Assembly (NCBI GenBank): GCA_964536415.1
Contig: CAZHXN010000086.1
Span: 1 to 17,180 of the forward strand
Direction: 5' to 3'
Source: Trichothermofontia sp964536415
GTDB lineage: Bacteria > Cyanobacteriota > Cyanobacteriia > B231
Length of the DNA stretch: 17,180 bases
Below are positions 7,342 to 14,003 of this stretch, piece after piece. The notes below the pieces were generated by a model that was not told the origin of the DNA, did not search any database, and saw only the letters and a list, made by a program, of their open reading frames with translations. The position numbers and the translations under genes are program-made. How positions within the stretch are numbered: the stretch's first letter is position 1; each line of letters opens with the position of its first letter.

Positions 7342-9477
7342 CTAGGAAAGCTCCTCTGGGTGAGCCGTTCGTGACTCTTGCATGGGTAGGGTTGGCGGGG
7401 GAGCTACGTCGCCAGCCGCATTACTGGGCGCGGGTGGAGGCAAGGACGGTTCCACCGCAGCCGGGGGGGGATCTACCGGCACTGGTGCGGATTCTGGCAC
7501 TGGCGCAACGGGTGTACTGGGCGATCGGGAAGCGTCCGGCGAGAGTGCGGGTGAGGCTGGGAAATCAGGCGGGGCAGGAACCGCAGGGGAAGCAGCGGGG
7601 GGGCTGACATCAGCCGTTGGCCCCGTCTCCGTTTCGCTGGGGGCGAGGGCTGGCTCCGGTGCGATCGGCGCACGGGTTACCGGGGGCGGCGGGAAAGCCG
7701 ATTCTTCTTCTAATGGCCAAGTCGGCTGGGCCGGGGTAACCGGATCTTCCCAGCGGGAAGACTCACCCCTGGCAGGCAGATTACTAAAGTCGAACTGGGC
7801 GGCATCGGCTTCCCCTGGCCAAGTTTGGGGAGGGAAGGATTGGTTCGGTTGCAACAGGCGAGAATTCATGGGACCGCGATCGCCCGCAAACCGCAGGGTT
7901 AGTCCAAACCCGCCGCCAAAGAAGGCTGCTGCTGCTGAGGCAACCAGGAGTCCCTGGAACAGGCGACGATTAGAGGGAAAACGCGATGACGACCCAAACG
8001 CTGGGGATTTGGCTGAAGAAGAATTAGAGGACACAGGCGTACCAGGAGGACGGGACGGGGGGGATGCAGCCCGTTGGGAACGTGGTTTCGATGGTTTCGA
8101 TTTTACCGTAGCCTTGGCCATCGTTGATTGTACGGGAACTGCGACAACGCCGTCATCCACATATTTAGGAATGGGTTGGGGCGGGGCCGGTTGGCGAGGT
8201 ACTGCCTGGGAAGTCCTTGCGGCGGGTGCAGGCCTTTGTGCAGGCGTTGCTGCGTCTTTGGGAGTACCTGGGCGCGGACGTCGCCCTAGCTTGGGTAGCG
8301 CGAGCAGATGGGGGAGGCTTGAAGCGGGTGTCTGGAGGGCAGGCGATCGGGGGACATCGCTTCCGGGACTCTGCTCTACCCCTGAGACGAGTCTGTCCCC
8401 TGGCTTAGGCACTGGTCCAATCTCTGGTTGCGCCCCTCCCTCTGGAGCAGCCACAATTTCTGACGAGACTGCTTTGCACGTCCCAGCCGGATCGCGATCC
8501 GTAGGCTGCACTGTTGGGATCGGGGCAGTTGGGGTCTGGGCTGGCCAGCCAGCCCCCAAGGGGGGCAATACGAGGGGACGTGAGGACCGGCTTTGGGCTG
8601 GGCGCGATCGCTGGGGGAACAGCGCCAACCATTGCGCCAAGTCCTGGGGCCGCAGCCGGGGATTGATTTCCATCCCCTGGAGAATGACCTGTTCCACGAT
8701 CGGGCTGAGATCCGCGCGAAACTGGCGGGGATTGGGCAGGGGGTGGCGATCGCGTTGGTTCGCCGCGATCGGCGTTTGGCCCGTTAACAGGGTATAGAGG
8801 GTCGCGGCTAGGGCATAAATATCGGTGGCCGGGGTAGCCGTCACCCCTGGAAGGTATTGTTCCAGCGCCGTGTAACCAGGGGCAAACCAATGGCGGTTGG
8901 GTACATCCTCTCCTAGGAGCGCGAACCGCGCCCAACTGAGGTGGGTGAGGACAGCCTGTTGGGTGTGGGCATTCCAGACCAGGTTTTGGGGTTGAATATC
9001 CCCGTGGAGTAGCCCCGCTGCATGGAGCGGCACCAGGATCTCCCCCACCTGGTGAATGATTTGGAGGGCTTCCCGTTCGGATAAGGGGCCAGTCGCTTGC
9101 AACCGTTCAGCCAGGGTCGTCCCTTGGGGAAGCGTCAAAACGACATAGGGCATCTCCCCCTCCTCGAAGGTATCCAGCACCTTTAGCTGATGGGGATGGG
9201 GGTGTTGGGAGAACTGTTGGACGGCAGCAAAAAACTGCTGTCGCAGCCAGGGATACCTGGCAATAGCGAGATCCTGGGGCGTCTGTGGAGCGGCGATGCG
9301 CACAGGGAGGGTTTGCAGTAGCACCGATTCTCCGGCGGCGACACGATGCGAACGTGGCGTGGGCAGAGCGATCGCCCGATAAGAGGTTAGGAAGGCTGTC
9401 TGGTATTCAACGGCTTCGAGTTGATATTGGCCGTTTTTCAAGGAAAGGGGGGATTTTAAATCTGTTGCAAGAGTCAC
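7342..9477 (-). CDS. Transmembrane Ser/Thr kinase-like protein, predicted pseudokinase
   Basis: A 711-residue protein with an N-terminal kinase fold (about 16-290), a Pro/Ser/Arg-rich linker (about 290-500), one membrane span (about 507-528) and a Pro/Ala/Glu-rich tail of about 180 residues. The fold is recognisable from LHGDIQPQNL (157-166), FAPGYTALEQY (APE region), TDIYALAATLYTLLTG (D219) and NPRLRPQD (R276). Key catalytic residues are missing: the VAIK Lys is Gln55, the Lys after HRD is Gln162, and DFG reads HLS (179-181). The catalytic Asp160 and Asn165 remain. Without the ATP-anchoring Lys and the metal-binding Asp it is probably inactive, or works through an unusual mechanism. The start is GTG 9477 with GAGGAG about 11 bases upstream. 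The cytoplasm-in, tail-out orientation is inferred. Confidence 0.9.
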   Translation of the reverse strand: MTLATDLKSPLSLKNGQYQLEAVEYQTAFLTSYRAIALPTPRSHRVAAGESVLLQTLPVRIAAPQTPQDLAIARYPWLRQQFFAAVQQFSQHPHPHQLKVLDTFEEGEMPYVVLTLPQGTTLAERLQATGPLSEREALQIIHQVGEILVPLHAAGLLHGDIQPQNLVWNAHTQQAVLTHLSWARFALLGEDVPNRHWFAPGYTALEQYLPGVTATPATDIYALAATLYTLLTGQTPIAANQRDRHPLPNPRQFRADLSPIVEQVILQGMEINPRLRPQDLAQWLALFPQRSRPAQSRSSRPLVLPPLGAGWPAQTPTAPIPTVQPTDRDPAGTCKAVSSEIVAAPEGGAQPEIGPVPKPGDRLVSGVEQSPGSDVPRSPALQTPASSLPHLLALPKLGRRPRPGTPKDAATPAQRPAPAARTSQAVPRQPAPPQPIPKYVDDGVVAVPVQSTMAKATVKSKPSKPRSQRAASPPSRPPGTPVSSNSSSAKSPAFGSSSRFPSNRRLFQGLLVASAAAAFFGGGFGLTLRFAGDRGPMNSRLLQPNQSFPPQTWPGEADAAQFDFSNLPARGESSRWEDPVTPAQPTWPLEEESAFPPPPVTRAPIAPEPALAPSETETGPTADVSPPAASPAVPAPPDFPASPALSPDASRSPSTPVAPVPESAPVPVDPPPAAVEPSLPPPAPSNAAGDVAPPPTLPMQESRTAHPEELS

Positions 9478-9635
9478 TCGCCGTACAGCTCCTCATACCG
9501 AGCAGAACATTAAAAATGGGTCTCTTAAACGGCTCCCCCCGATGTTGCCACGGAGTCAGGGCCGCAAGATTGAGCAACAGAGTACCACAGGAAAAAAAAA
9601 CTGCACGGAAATGCCAAATCGACTGACTTTGGTCC

Positions 9636-10220
9636 TTAGTGAAACAGCCAGGTCGTAAAAGCGTACTTTTGTCCCCGTGTGACCGGCAGAGACTGATGGG
9701 GATGGGTGTAGTAGGCAGGAAAGACAACTACACAGCCTGCTTGGGGTTTAACTTCGAGAGTTTGGCGATCGAACCAAGTCGTGCCGCCCTCAAAGTCATC
9801 ATTGAGATAACCCACAACGCTAATATCGCGAATTGGTAAGCCTTGTTGGGCTTCCTCCAGACGACTGCTCAGTAGCAAATTGTCCACATGGCGACGATAG
9901 AACTGGCCTTCGCGGTAGCGCAAGATCGAGCAAGCTTCCGCGTGGGGAAAGGCAATGCCGTAATATTCGTGGAGCAAGGTCTGGATCTGGCTGACTTTGG
10001 TCAACAGGAGTTGGTTCGTCGAGACCAGCAGTGGGTGATCACTCCCCAGATCGAGCAGGTCATTGCTGCGGATCTGATCATCCAGGCGAGCAACCTCAAT
10101 CCCAGCTTGGCCAAAGCCATAGGTTTCAGCCACCTGGATCAGGTGCTGACAAAGGGACGGGGCTAGCAACCCCTCAACCCAGAGAATCTCAGCCCCTAAA
10201 TGAGTCAAACTGATCCCCAA
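9636..10220 (-). CDS. 2-oxoglutarate/Fe(II) oxygenase, prolyl 4-hydroxylase-like
   Basis: A single-domain Fe(II)/2OG dioxygenase of the P4Hc type. Counting from GTG 10250, it has the iron-binding HVD (His121, Asp123), the distal His185 in THPHQSLPVTRGQKYAF, and Lys195 in the position that binds the 2-oxoglutarate carboxylate. The supporting FEGGTTWF and VVVFPAYYTHPH strands are also present. Members hydroxylate prolyl or other side chains, or small molecules; the substrate cannot be told here. Two starts are possible: GTG 10250 (204 residues) without a Shine-Dalgarno, and TTG 10220 (194 residues) with a strong AGGAGG (10230-10235) 9 bases upstream, which I prefer. The gene lies 158 bases upstream of the pseudokinase on the same strand. 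The gap 9478-9635 holds a 9-base A-run (9592-9600) but no clear hairpin. Confidence 0.88.
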   Translation of the reverse strand: MGISLTHLGAEILWVEGLLAPSLCQHLIQVAETYGFGQAGIEVARLDDQIRSNDLLDLGSDHPLLVSTNQLLLTKVSQIQTLLHEYYGIAFPHAEACSILRYREGQFYRRHVDNLLLSSRLEEAQQGLPIRDISVVGYLNDDFEGGTTWFDRQTLEVKPQAGCVVVFPAYYTHPHQSLPVTRGQKYAFTTWLFH

Positions 10221-10248
10221 CCGCGATCGCCTCCTAATATCCTGATAC

Positions 10249-10268
10249 ACCTTAAGCTGGACCTTAAG
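10249..10268. repeat. Short direct repeat upstream of the oxygenase gene
   Basis: ACCTTAAG occurs at 10249-10256 and 10261-10268 (CTTAAGGT on the gene strand), a 12-base period. It lies 14-33 bases before the AGGAGG ribosome-binding site. It could be a regulator site or a small duplication. Confidence 0.35.
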
Positions 10269-10280
10269 TGGGCCTCAAGC

Positions 10281-11090
10281 TTACCCCAACCAACGCCGCA
10301 AATCCGCCACGTCACTAAAATCCAACAGCGCCTCCGCCAATGCCTCCAACTCCGCCACCGCTAACCCCCGAATTGCCGCCTCTCAATCAGGTGCCAACAG
10401 CCCAAACCGCCGGCTCAGCAACCGCAAAACCAGGGCTGAGGCTTCCGCTTGGCGACCTTCTTGCAAAATTTCCTGATAAATTACGGATTCCCGCATAACC
10501 CCCTCCCGAAAAATCTGACGAATCAACGGTTGCTTAAACTTCAATCCGGCAAAAATCTGCGTATAGGTCGCTAACTCCTGTCGCTGCTGTTCTGATTCTA
10601 GCTGACCAATTTGGGCTGCCACCCGGCGCAGCAATGACTCCGGTTCGGTAGTTGCCGCCAAGGGAGCCAACGGTAACAACGCCGGATCATGCAGCAACAC
10701 TGCCGGGTCCTGCTCCCAGAGACACACGATGCGGAAGCGATGCTGCGTCTCCCCCACCTGAAAGGAATCCCGAATGACCGTGCCTGCCGTCGGGGGCAGC
10801 AACACAATCACCACCTGGATAATGGGTACCTGATACTGGCGATACAACCGTACCCAATAGTCCAACATCCGGAATTCGATCGGGGGCTGGGAGGGTAGGC
10901 GGGTTTAAAATTCCAGGTGGAGAATCCGGTCTTGGGTTTCTAGAAACATCAGCGAATCTACCCGGATCGGCTCAATACTCAATTCTGTCTTAAGAATATG
11001 TACCCTTCCTGGCGGCTCGCCCAGTATCCAGGCCGCAAACCGCTCTGGATGCTTTTCCGCCAACAATTTGCCCAGATTATCAAACGACAT
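10281..11090 (-). pseudogene. Rpn/DUF4351-type PD-(D/E)XK nuclease-like gene broken by two in-frame stops
   Basis: One continuous minus-strand frame of 270 codons from ATG 11090 to TAA 10281-10283 is interrupted by TAA at 10905-10907 and TGA at 10383-10385, with no frameshift. The N-terminal piece runs MSFDNLGKLLAEKHPERFAA to RILHLEF. The middle is TRLPSQPPIEFRMLDYWVR to RRFGLLAPD. The tail EAAIRGLAVAELEALAEALL, ending LRRWLG, is typical of the DUF4351-like C-terminus of this cyanobacterial family. Intact relatives, as I recall them, read HLEFQ at the first stop, so CAA probably became TAA at the Gln of the ExQ active-site motif; the second fits CGA to TGA. Relatives are linked to recombination-promoting nucleases. 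No Shine-Dalgarno precedes the ATG, which lies 14 bases after trpS. Confidence 0.85.
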
Positions 11091-11104
11091 GGGGGGCGTG
11101 GCTT

Positions 11105-12115
11105 TTACAGGGGTTGGGAGTAACCTAAGGCTGCTTTAACCTGGGTCAGGGTGTTGTTAGCGACAGCTTCGGCTTTTTCCCGACCGGCGCGGAGAACGGA
11201 TTCCAGATAGCCCCGATCGCCCATAATTTCCTGATATTTCGCCTGAATCGGAGCTAGGGCCGCGATCGTCGCTTCCGTCAGCAAGGGCTTAAATTGGCCC
11301 CAACCCATATCCTGACATTCGCGAGCCACCTCCTCCCGGCTTTTGCCCGACAGCACAGTGTAGAGGGTGAGGAGGTTATTACATTCCGGGCGATCGGGGT
11401 TGTCAAACTCTAGGCCCCGAATCGGATCAGTTTTACAGCGTTTGATCTTGTATTGGATTTGTTCCGGTGTATCCAGGATATTAATCCGGCTTTGATCCGA
11501 GGGATCAGACTTGGACATCTTGCGGGTGCCATCGGTCAGGCTCATCACCCGTGCCCCTTCCGGGCGAATGAGGGGATTGGGTTGCTTGAGGACGGGGGCT
11601 TCCGGCGTGGCAAATAGGTGATTAAAGCGGGCAGCAATATCGCGGGTGAGTTCCAGATGTTGCTTCTGGTCTTCGCCCACGGGAACCTGATCGGCCTGAT
11701 AGAGCAAGATATCCGCTGCCATCAGGACGGGATAATCAAGCAACCCAGTGTTGACATTTTCCCCCTGGCGCACGGACTTTTCCTTGAATTGGATCATATC
11801 TGTGAGCCAGTTGAGGGGGGTGATGCAGTTGAGCAACCAGGTTAGTTCGCTGTGGGCCGGAACATGGGACTGGACAAAAATGGTGGCGTATTGCAAATCA
11901 ATCCCCGCCGCGAGGTAGAGGGCCGCGATCGTATAGGTATCCTGGGCCAGGGTTTTGGGATCGTGGGGAGCCGTAATGGCGTGGAGGTCCACCACACAGA
12001 AGAAATTTTCAAACTGGCTTTGGCCTTCCACCCAATTGCGAATCGCCCCCAAGTAATTGCCTAGGTGAAGGTTACCTGTCGGTTGCACGCCCGAAAGAAC
12101 CCGCTGCTTCGCCAT
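11105..12115 (-). CDS. trpS: Tryptophan--tRNA ligase
   Basis: A class I aminoacyl-tRNA synthetase of 336 residues, a normal length for bacterial TrpRS. It charges tRNA-Trp in the cytoplasm using ATP. The HIGH-like signature is PTGNLHLGN (12-20) and the KMSKS loop is exact at 199-203. The GEDQKQHLELTRD helix (147-159) and the early GVQPTG strand are typical of TrpRS rather than TyrRS. The start is ATG 12115, with GGGGAG just upstream; an in-frame extension to 12160 adds 15 residues that are not family-like. The gene probably has its own promoter in 12116-12387, where a TATAGT-like -10 (12295-12300, minus strand) is a weak candidate. Confidence 0.97.
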   Translation of the reverse strand: MAKQRVLSGVQPTGNLHLGNYLGAIRNWVEGQSQFENFFCVVDLHAITAPHDPKTLAQDTYTIAALYLAAGIDLQYATIFVQSHVPAHSELTWLLNCITPLNWLTDMIQFKEKSVRQGENVNTGLLDYPVLMAADILLYQADQVPVGEDQKQHLELTRDIAARFNHLFATPEAPVLKQPNPLIRPEGARVMSLTDGTRKMSKSDPSDQSRINILDTPEQIQYKIKRCKTDPIRGLEFDNPDRPECNNLLTLYTVLSGKSREEVARECQDMGWGQFKPLLTEATIAALAPIQAKYQEIMGDRGYLESVLRAGREKAEAVANNTLTQVKAALGYSQPL

Positions 12116-12222
12116 ATCACTCCCCGCTAACATTCGTTTTGCATTTTGAATCCTGAACACAGAGCTTCAGTCCGTTCGCGCAACGTCTCCCTAGGAGAAA
12201 CGGATTCGTCCCGGTCACCCTG

Positions 12223-12238
12223 TGAGCCTGTCGAAGGA
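12223..12238. repeat. Short dispersed-repeat fragment TGAGCCTGTCGAAGGA
   Basis: The 16-base string TGAGCCTGTCGAAGGA in the trpS upstream region matches a motif I recall as common in intergenic repeats of many bacteria. Only a fragment is present and its role is unknown. Confidence 0.3.
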
Positions 12239-12316
12239 TCTTAGCGCCTATCTGCAACCCTCAAGTTTACAACTGACAGACTGCTAGTACCGTAACTATA
12301 AAATTTCGCGACTTTG

Positions 12317-12358
12317 GTAGTAACGACTAAAGTCGTTTCAGGCTAAAGCCAGCACTAC
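12317..12358. repeat. Compound palindromic repeat (MITE-like, cyanobacterial type)
   Basis: The element is a nested inverted repeat. The outer arms are GTAGT (12317-12321) and ACTAC (12354-12358). Inside are two small hairpins: AACGACT/AGTCGTT around a 2-base loop (12322-12337) and GGCT/AGCC around AA (12341-12350). The whole could fold as a three-way junction. Read on the minus strand it begins GTAGTGCTGGCTTTAGCC and ends CGACTTTAGTCGTTACTAC, which I recognise as a dispersed intergenic repeat in cyanobacteria such as Nostoc. It lies between the VOC gene and trpS. Confidence 0.7.
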
Positions 12359-12387
12359 AAACGTTGCAGAACTTTCTTGCTATTGTA

Positions 12388-12975
12388 CTAGTTTGATACT
12401 TCCGCCATTTCGATCACTCGGCCATCCAGGTCCTTCACCAGAAAGTTGAGGGGTTTATCGCGGCGGAGTTTATGTTTCACAGCCCGCGTTTGGACGCGCA
12501 TGAAGATTTGTTCTAGGCAGTCGCGATCGAAACACACATGGCGATGGCGACCCTTTTGCCCCAGGCTAGCCCCGGTGATGATGTGCAACTGGGTGTTCTT
12601 CTTCATCTGATACCATAGCCCCTCGGTCCCATTACTCCGAGCCGTCGTGGTTGCCCCAATCCCGGAAGACAGGTAGAGCGGGTCCATTCCCGCTGCCCCC
12701 AGGGATTGCTCGTAGTTGTAGTAATAGTGCAGGGGAACTTCGGCCACGGGCATCCCCAACATCCCTTCATAAAACTGGCGGGCCACCTCCAGGTCAGAGA
12801 CCATGATCGTGTAGACTTTGGGCGCACTGGTGAGGAACATCCACATGGCCCCAGCATAGGCCACCAGCAGCATGACCATAATCCCCTGGGTGGAGAATAG
12901 ACTATCTAGACCGGGCAAGGCCGCCAGGGGTGAGGGTAAAACAGCGGGTGAAAGCCAAGAAAGCACCAGATTCAT
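12388..12975 (-). CDS. Membrane-anchored VOC (glyoxalase/bleomycin-resistance fold) protein
   Basis: A 195-residue protein with an N-terminal hydrophobic segment (about 31-50: GIMVMLLVAYAGAMWMFL) followed by a VOC fold (about 53-192). The fold starts with KVYTIMVSDLEVARQFYEG, typical of the first VOC repeat, and ends KDLDGRVIEMAEV. Possible metal or active-site residues are His131 (QLHIITG), His146 (RHRHVCFD) and Glu189 (VIEMAEV). VOC proteins include glyoxalase I, dioxygenases and resistance proteins, so the reaction cannot be assigned. ATG 12975 is preferred; a longer in-frame version to 13167 translates the GAAGCGA tandem repeat and is probably spurious. No Shine-Dalgarno is visible before the ATG. 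A TACAAT -10-like box lies at 13012-13017 on the minus strand. Confidence 0.85.
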   Translation of the reverse strand: MNLVLSWLSPAVLPSPLAALPGLDSLFSTQGIMVMLLVAYAGAMWMFLTSAPKVYTIMVSDLEVARQFYEGMLGMPVAEVPLHYYYNYEQSLGAAGMDPLYLSSGIGATTTARSNGTEGLWYQMKKNTQLHIITGASLGQKGRHRHVCFDRDCLEQIFMRVQTRAVKHKLRRDKPLNFLVKDLDGRVIEMAEVSN

Positions 12976-13050
12976 GGGTTGGGTATACAGATACGCGATC
13001 GTTTCTTTTCCATTGTAAGAATACGGCAAGGGGGCAGGGGAGAGGAGAGA

Positions 13051-13078
13051 GAAGCGAGAAGCGAGAAGCGAGAAGCGA
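13051..13078. repeat. Four tandem copies of heptamer GAAGCGA
   Basis: GAAGCGA is repeated exactly four times in 28 bases, directly after a purine-rich stretch (13031-13050). It sits in the divergent gap between the VOC and sigma-like genes. Heptamer tandem repeats of this kind are, as I recall, common in cyanobacterial intergenic DNA and vary in copy number. A seven-base unit shifts frame with each copy, which argues against coding. Confidence 0.85.
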
Positions 13079-13192
13079 GGGAGCTTGCGGAATGTTTCAA
13101 GTTGAGCCGATCCCCCTGGCAGTTTTTCCATCCCTGGATATAGTAGGGGGGAATTATTCTTGCTCAAGGTGTCGGCCCGTCATCGGGTGATC

Positions 13193-13237
13193 GTATTGAC
13201 CTGAGTTGACCTGAGGGTGGGTCCAGTATTGACCTAA
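13193..13237 (+). promoter_or_regulatory. TTGACCTGAG repeat array upstream of the sigma-like gene
   Basis: TTGACCTGAG occurs twice in direct tandem (13196-13205 and 13206-13215), and a related TTGACCTAA follows at 13229-13237. The longer unit GTATTGACCT recurs exactly at 13193-13202 and 13226-13235, 33 bases apart, about three helical turns. Each copy contains a TTGAC that resembles a -35 element, but no good -10 lies 16-18 bases downstream of any copy. The array ends 35 bases before the GTG at 13273. It may be an operator for the sigma-like protein or another regulator. Confidence 0.5.
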
Positions 13238-13272
13238 TCGTGTGCTTGGGTTACGTCAGTCTCTAGAGGAGT

Positions 13273-13983
13273 GTGTCGGAGCCTGTGCTAATTCCCCAGT
13301 TTCCAGAGAGTCGTCATCCCCTGATCCAATCGCTGTTACGCCACAGTGATCAGGACTTGGTGACCTTATACCAGCGGCACCCAGAGGTAGGCCGTTACTT
13401 TACGGCGATTTTCTGCCGTTATAGTCCGGTGGTTTATACACTGATTCGTCATTCGGCCCGATCGCCGGTCCAGGCTGATTACCTCTTTGCCCTGACGTGG
13501 CGACATATTTTCTACGAACTGCGAGGGCTGAACCTGTATGCGACTGCGCCCAATGGACAGGCGATTACCCTCCAAAATTGGATTATTAACGTAACAGCGT
13601 TGTGCATTAACCAGGCAGATTTACCTCCTGTGGAAGCGATCCAGTACTCGTTGCAAGTTGCCTCTCCCCCGCTATGGTGTTATGTCGAGCAGGCCCTTGA
13701 TCGGATGCCCCCAACCCTCCGGCTGATGGTGGTGATGGTGCAGTCTTTTCACTGGAGTGAAACGCGGGTGTCGGCTTACCTGCAAGCGGAAGGAGAACGG
13801 CTCTCGCCAGCGGAGGTCCGGGTAAAGTTACAAGAGGGCTATCATTTGTTGGAAACAGAATTGCCGGATGATATTCGCACGATTTACTTGGGGGCTGATC
13901 CAGTGGTGGCTCCAGAAACAGTCTTACCGGACCCGATCGGGGAACCGGAAATGGCATTTATGGAGTTTGGGCTGAGTGTTTAA
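13273..13983 (+). CDS. Divergent sigma-70-like (ECF-type) protein
   Basis: A 236-residue protein with a sigma-factor-like plan. The N-terminal helical part (about 25-85: DQDLVTLYQRHP, then YFTAIFCRYSPVVYTLI, then DYLFALTWRHIFYEL) resembles region 2, which binds core polymerase and the -10. The C-terminal part (about 133-205: VEQALDRMPPTLRLMVVMVQ, then WSETRVSAYLQ and EVRVKLQEGYHLLE) resembles the region 4 helix-turn-helix. The sequence is diverged and may act as a regulator rather than as a true sigma factor. I recall close relatives in other cyanobacteria annotated as sigma-70 family proteins. The start is uncertain: GTG 13273 has AGAGGAG (13265-13271) almost touching it, and in-frame GTG 13285 has that site 13 bases away plus GGAG 3 bases away. 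The exported TPR gene follows after 20 bases. Confidence 0.75.
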   Translation: MSEPVLIPQFPESRHPLIQSLLRHSDQDLVTLYQRHPEVGRYFTAIFCRYSPVVYTLIRHSARSPVQADYLFALTWRHIFYELRGLNLYATAPNGQAITLQNWIINVTALCINQADLPPVEAIQYSLQVASPPLWCYVEQALDRMPPTLRLMVVMVQSFHWSETRVSAYLQAEGERLSPAEVRVKLQEGYHLLETELPDDIRTIYLGADPVVAPETVLPDPIGEPEMAFMEFGLSV

Positions 13984-14003
13984 GAGAAGAGGAGTGAGTG
14001 GGA

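Noticed and set aside
7382..8797. 471-codon Gly-rich open frame on the plus strand
   Set aside because: It is the antisense shadow of the GC-rich Pro/Ala/Ser-rich part of the kinase-like gene; the translation is low-complexity Gly/Ala/Arg and has no domain.
9592..9600. 9-base A-run as an intrinsic terminator (T9 on the minus strand) after the oxygenase gene
   Set aside because: I could not find a convincing GC-rich hairpin directly before it on the minus strand.
13051..13078. GAAGCGA tandem repeat as a possible CRISPR or coding repeat
   Set aside because: Seven-base units without spacers are not CRISPR, and the period is not a multiple of three.
12976..13167. 64-residue N-terminal extension of the VOC protein
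   Set aside because: It translates the heptamer repeat (ASRFSLLS-like) and has no ribosome-binding site; ATG 12975 gives a sensible anchor-plus-VOC protein.
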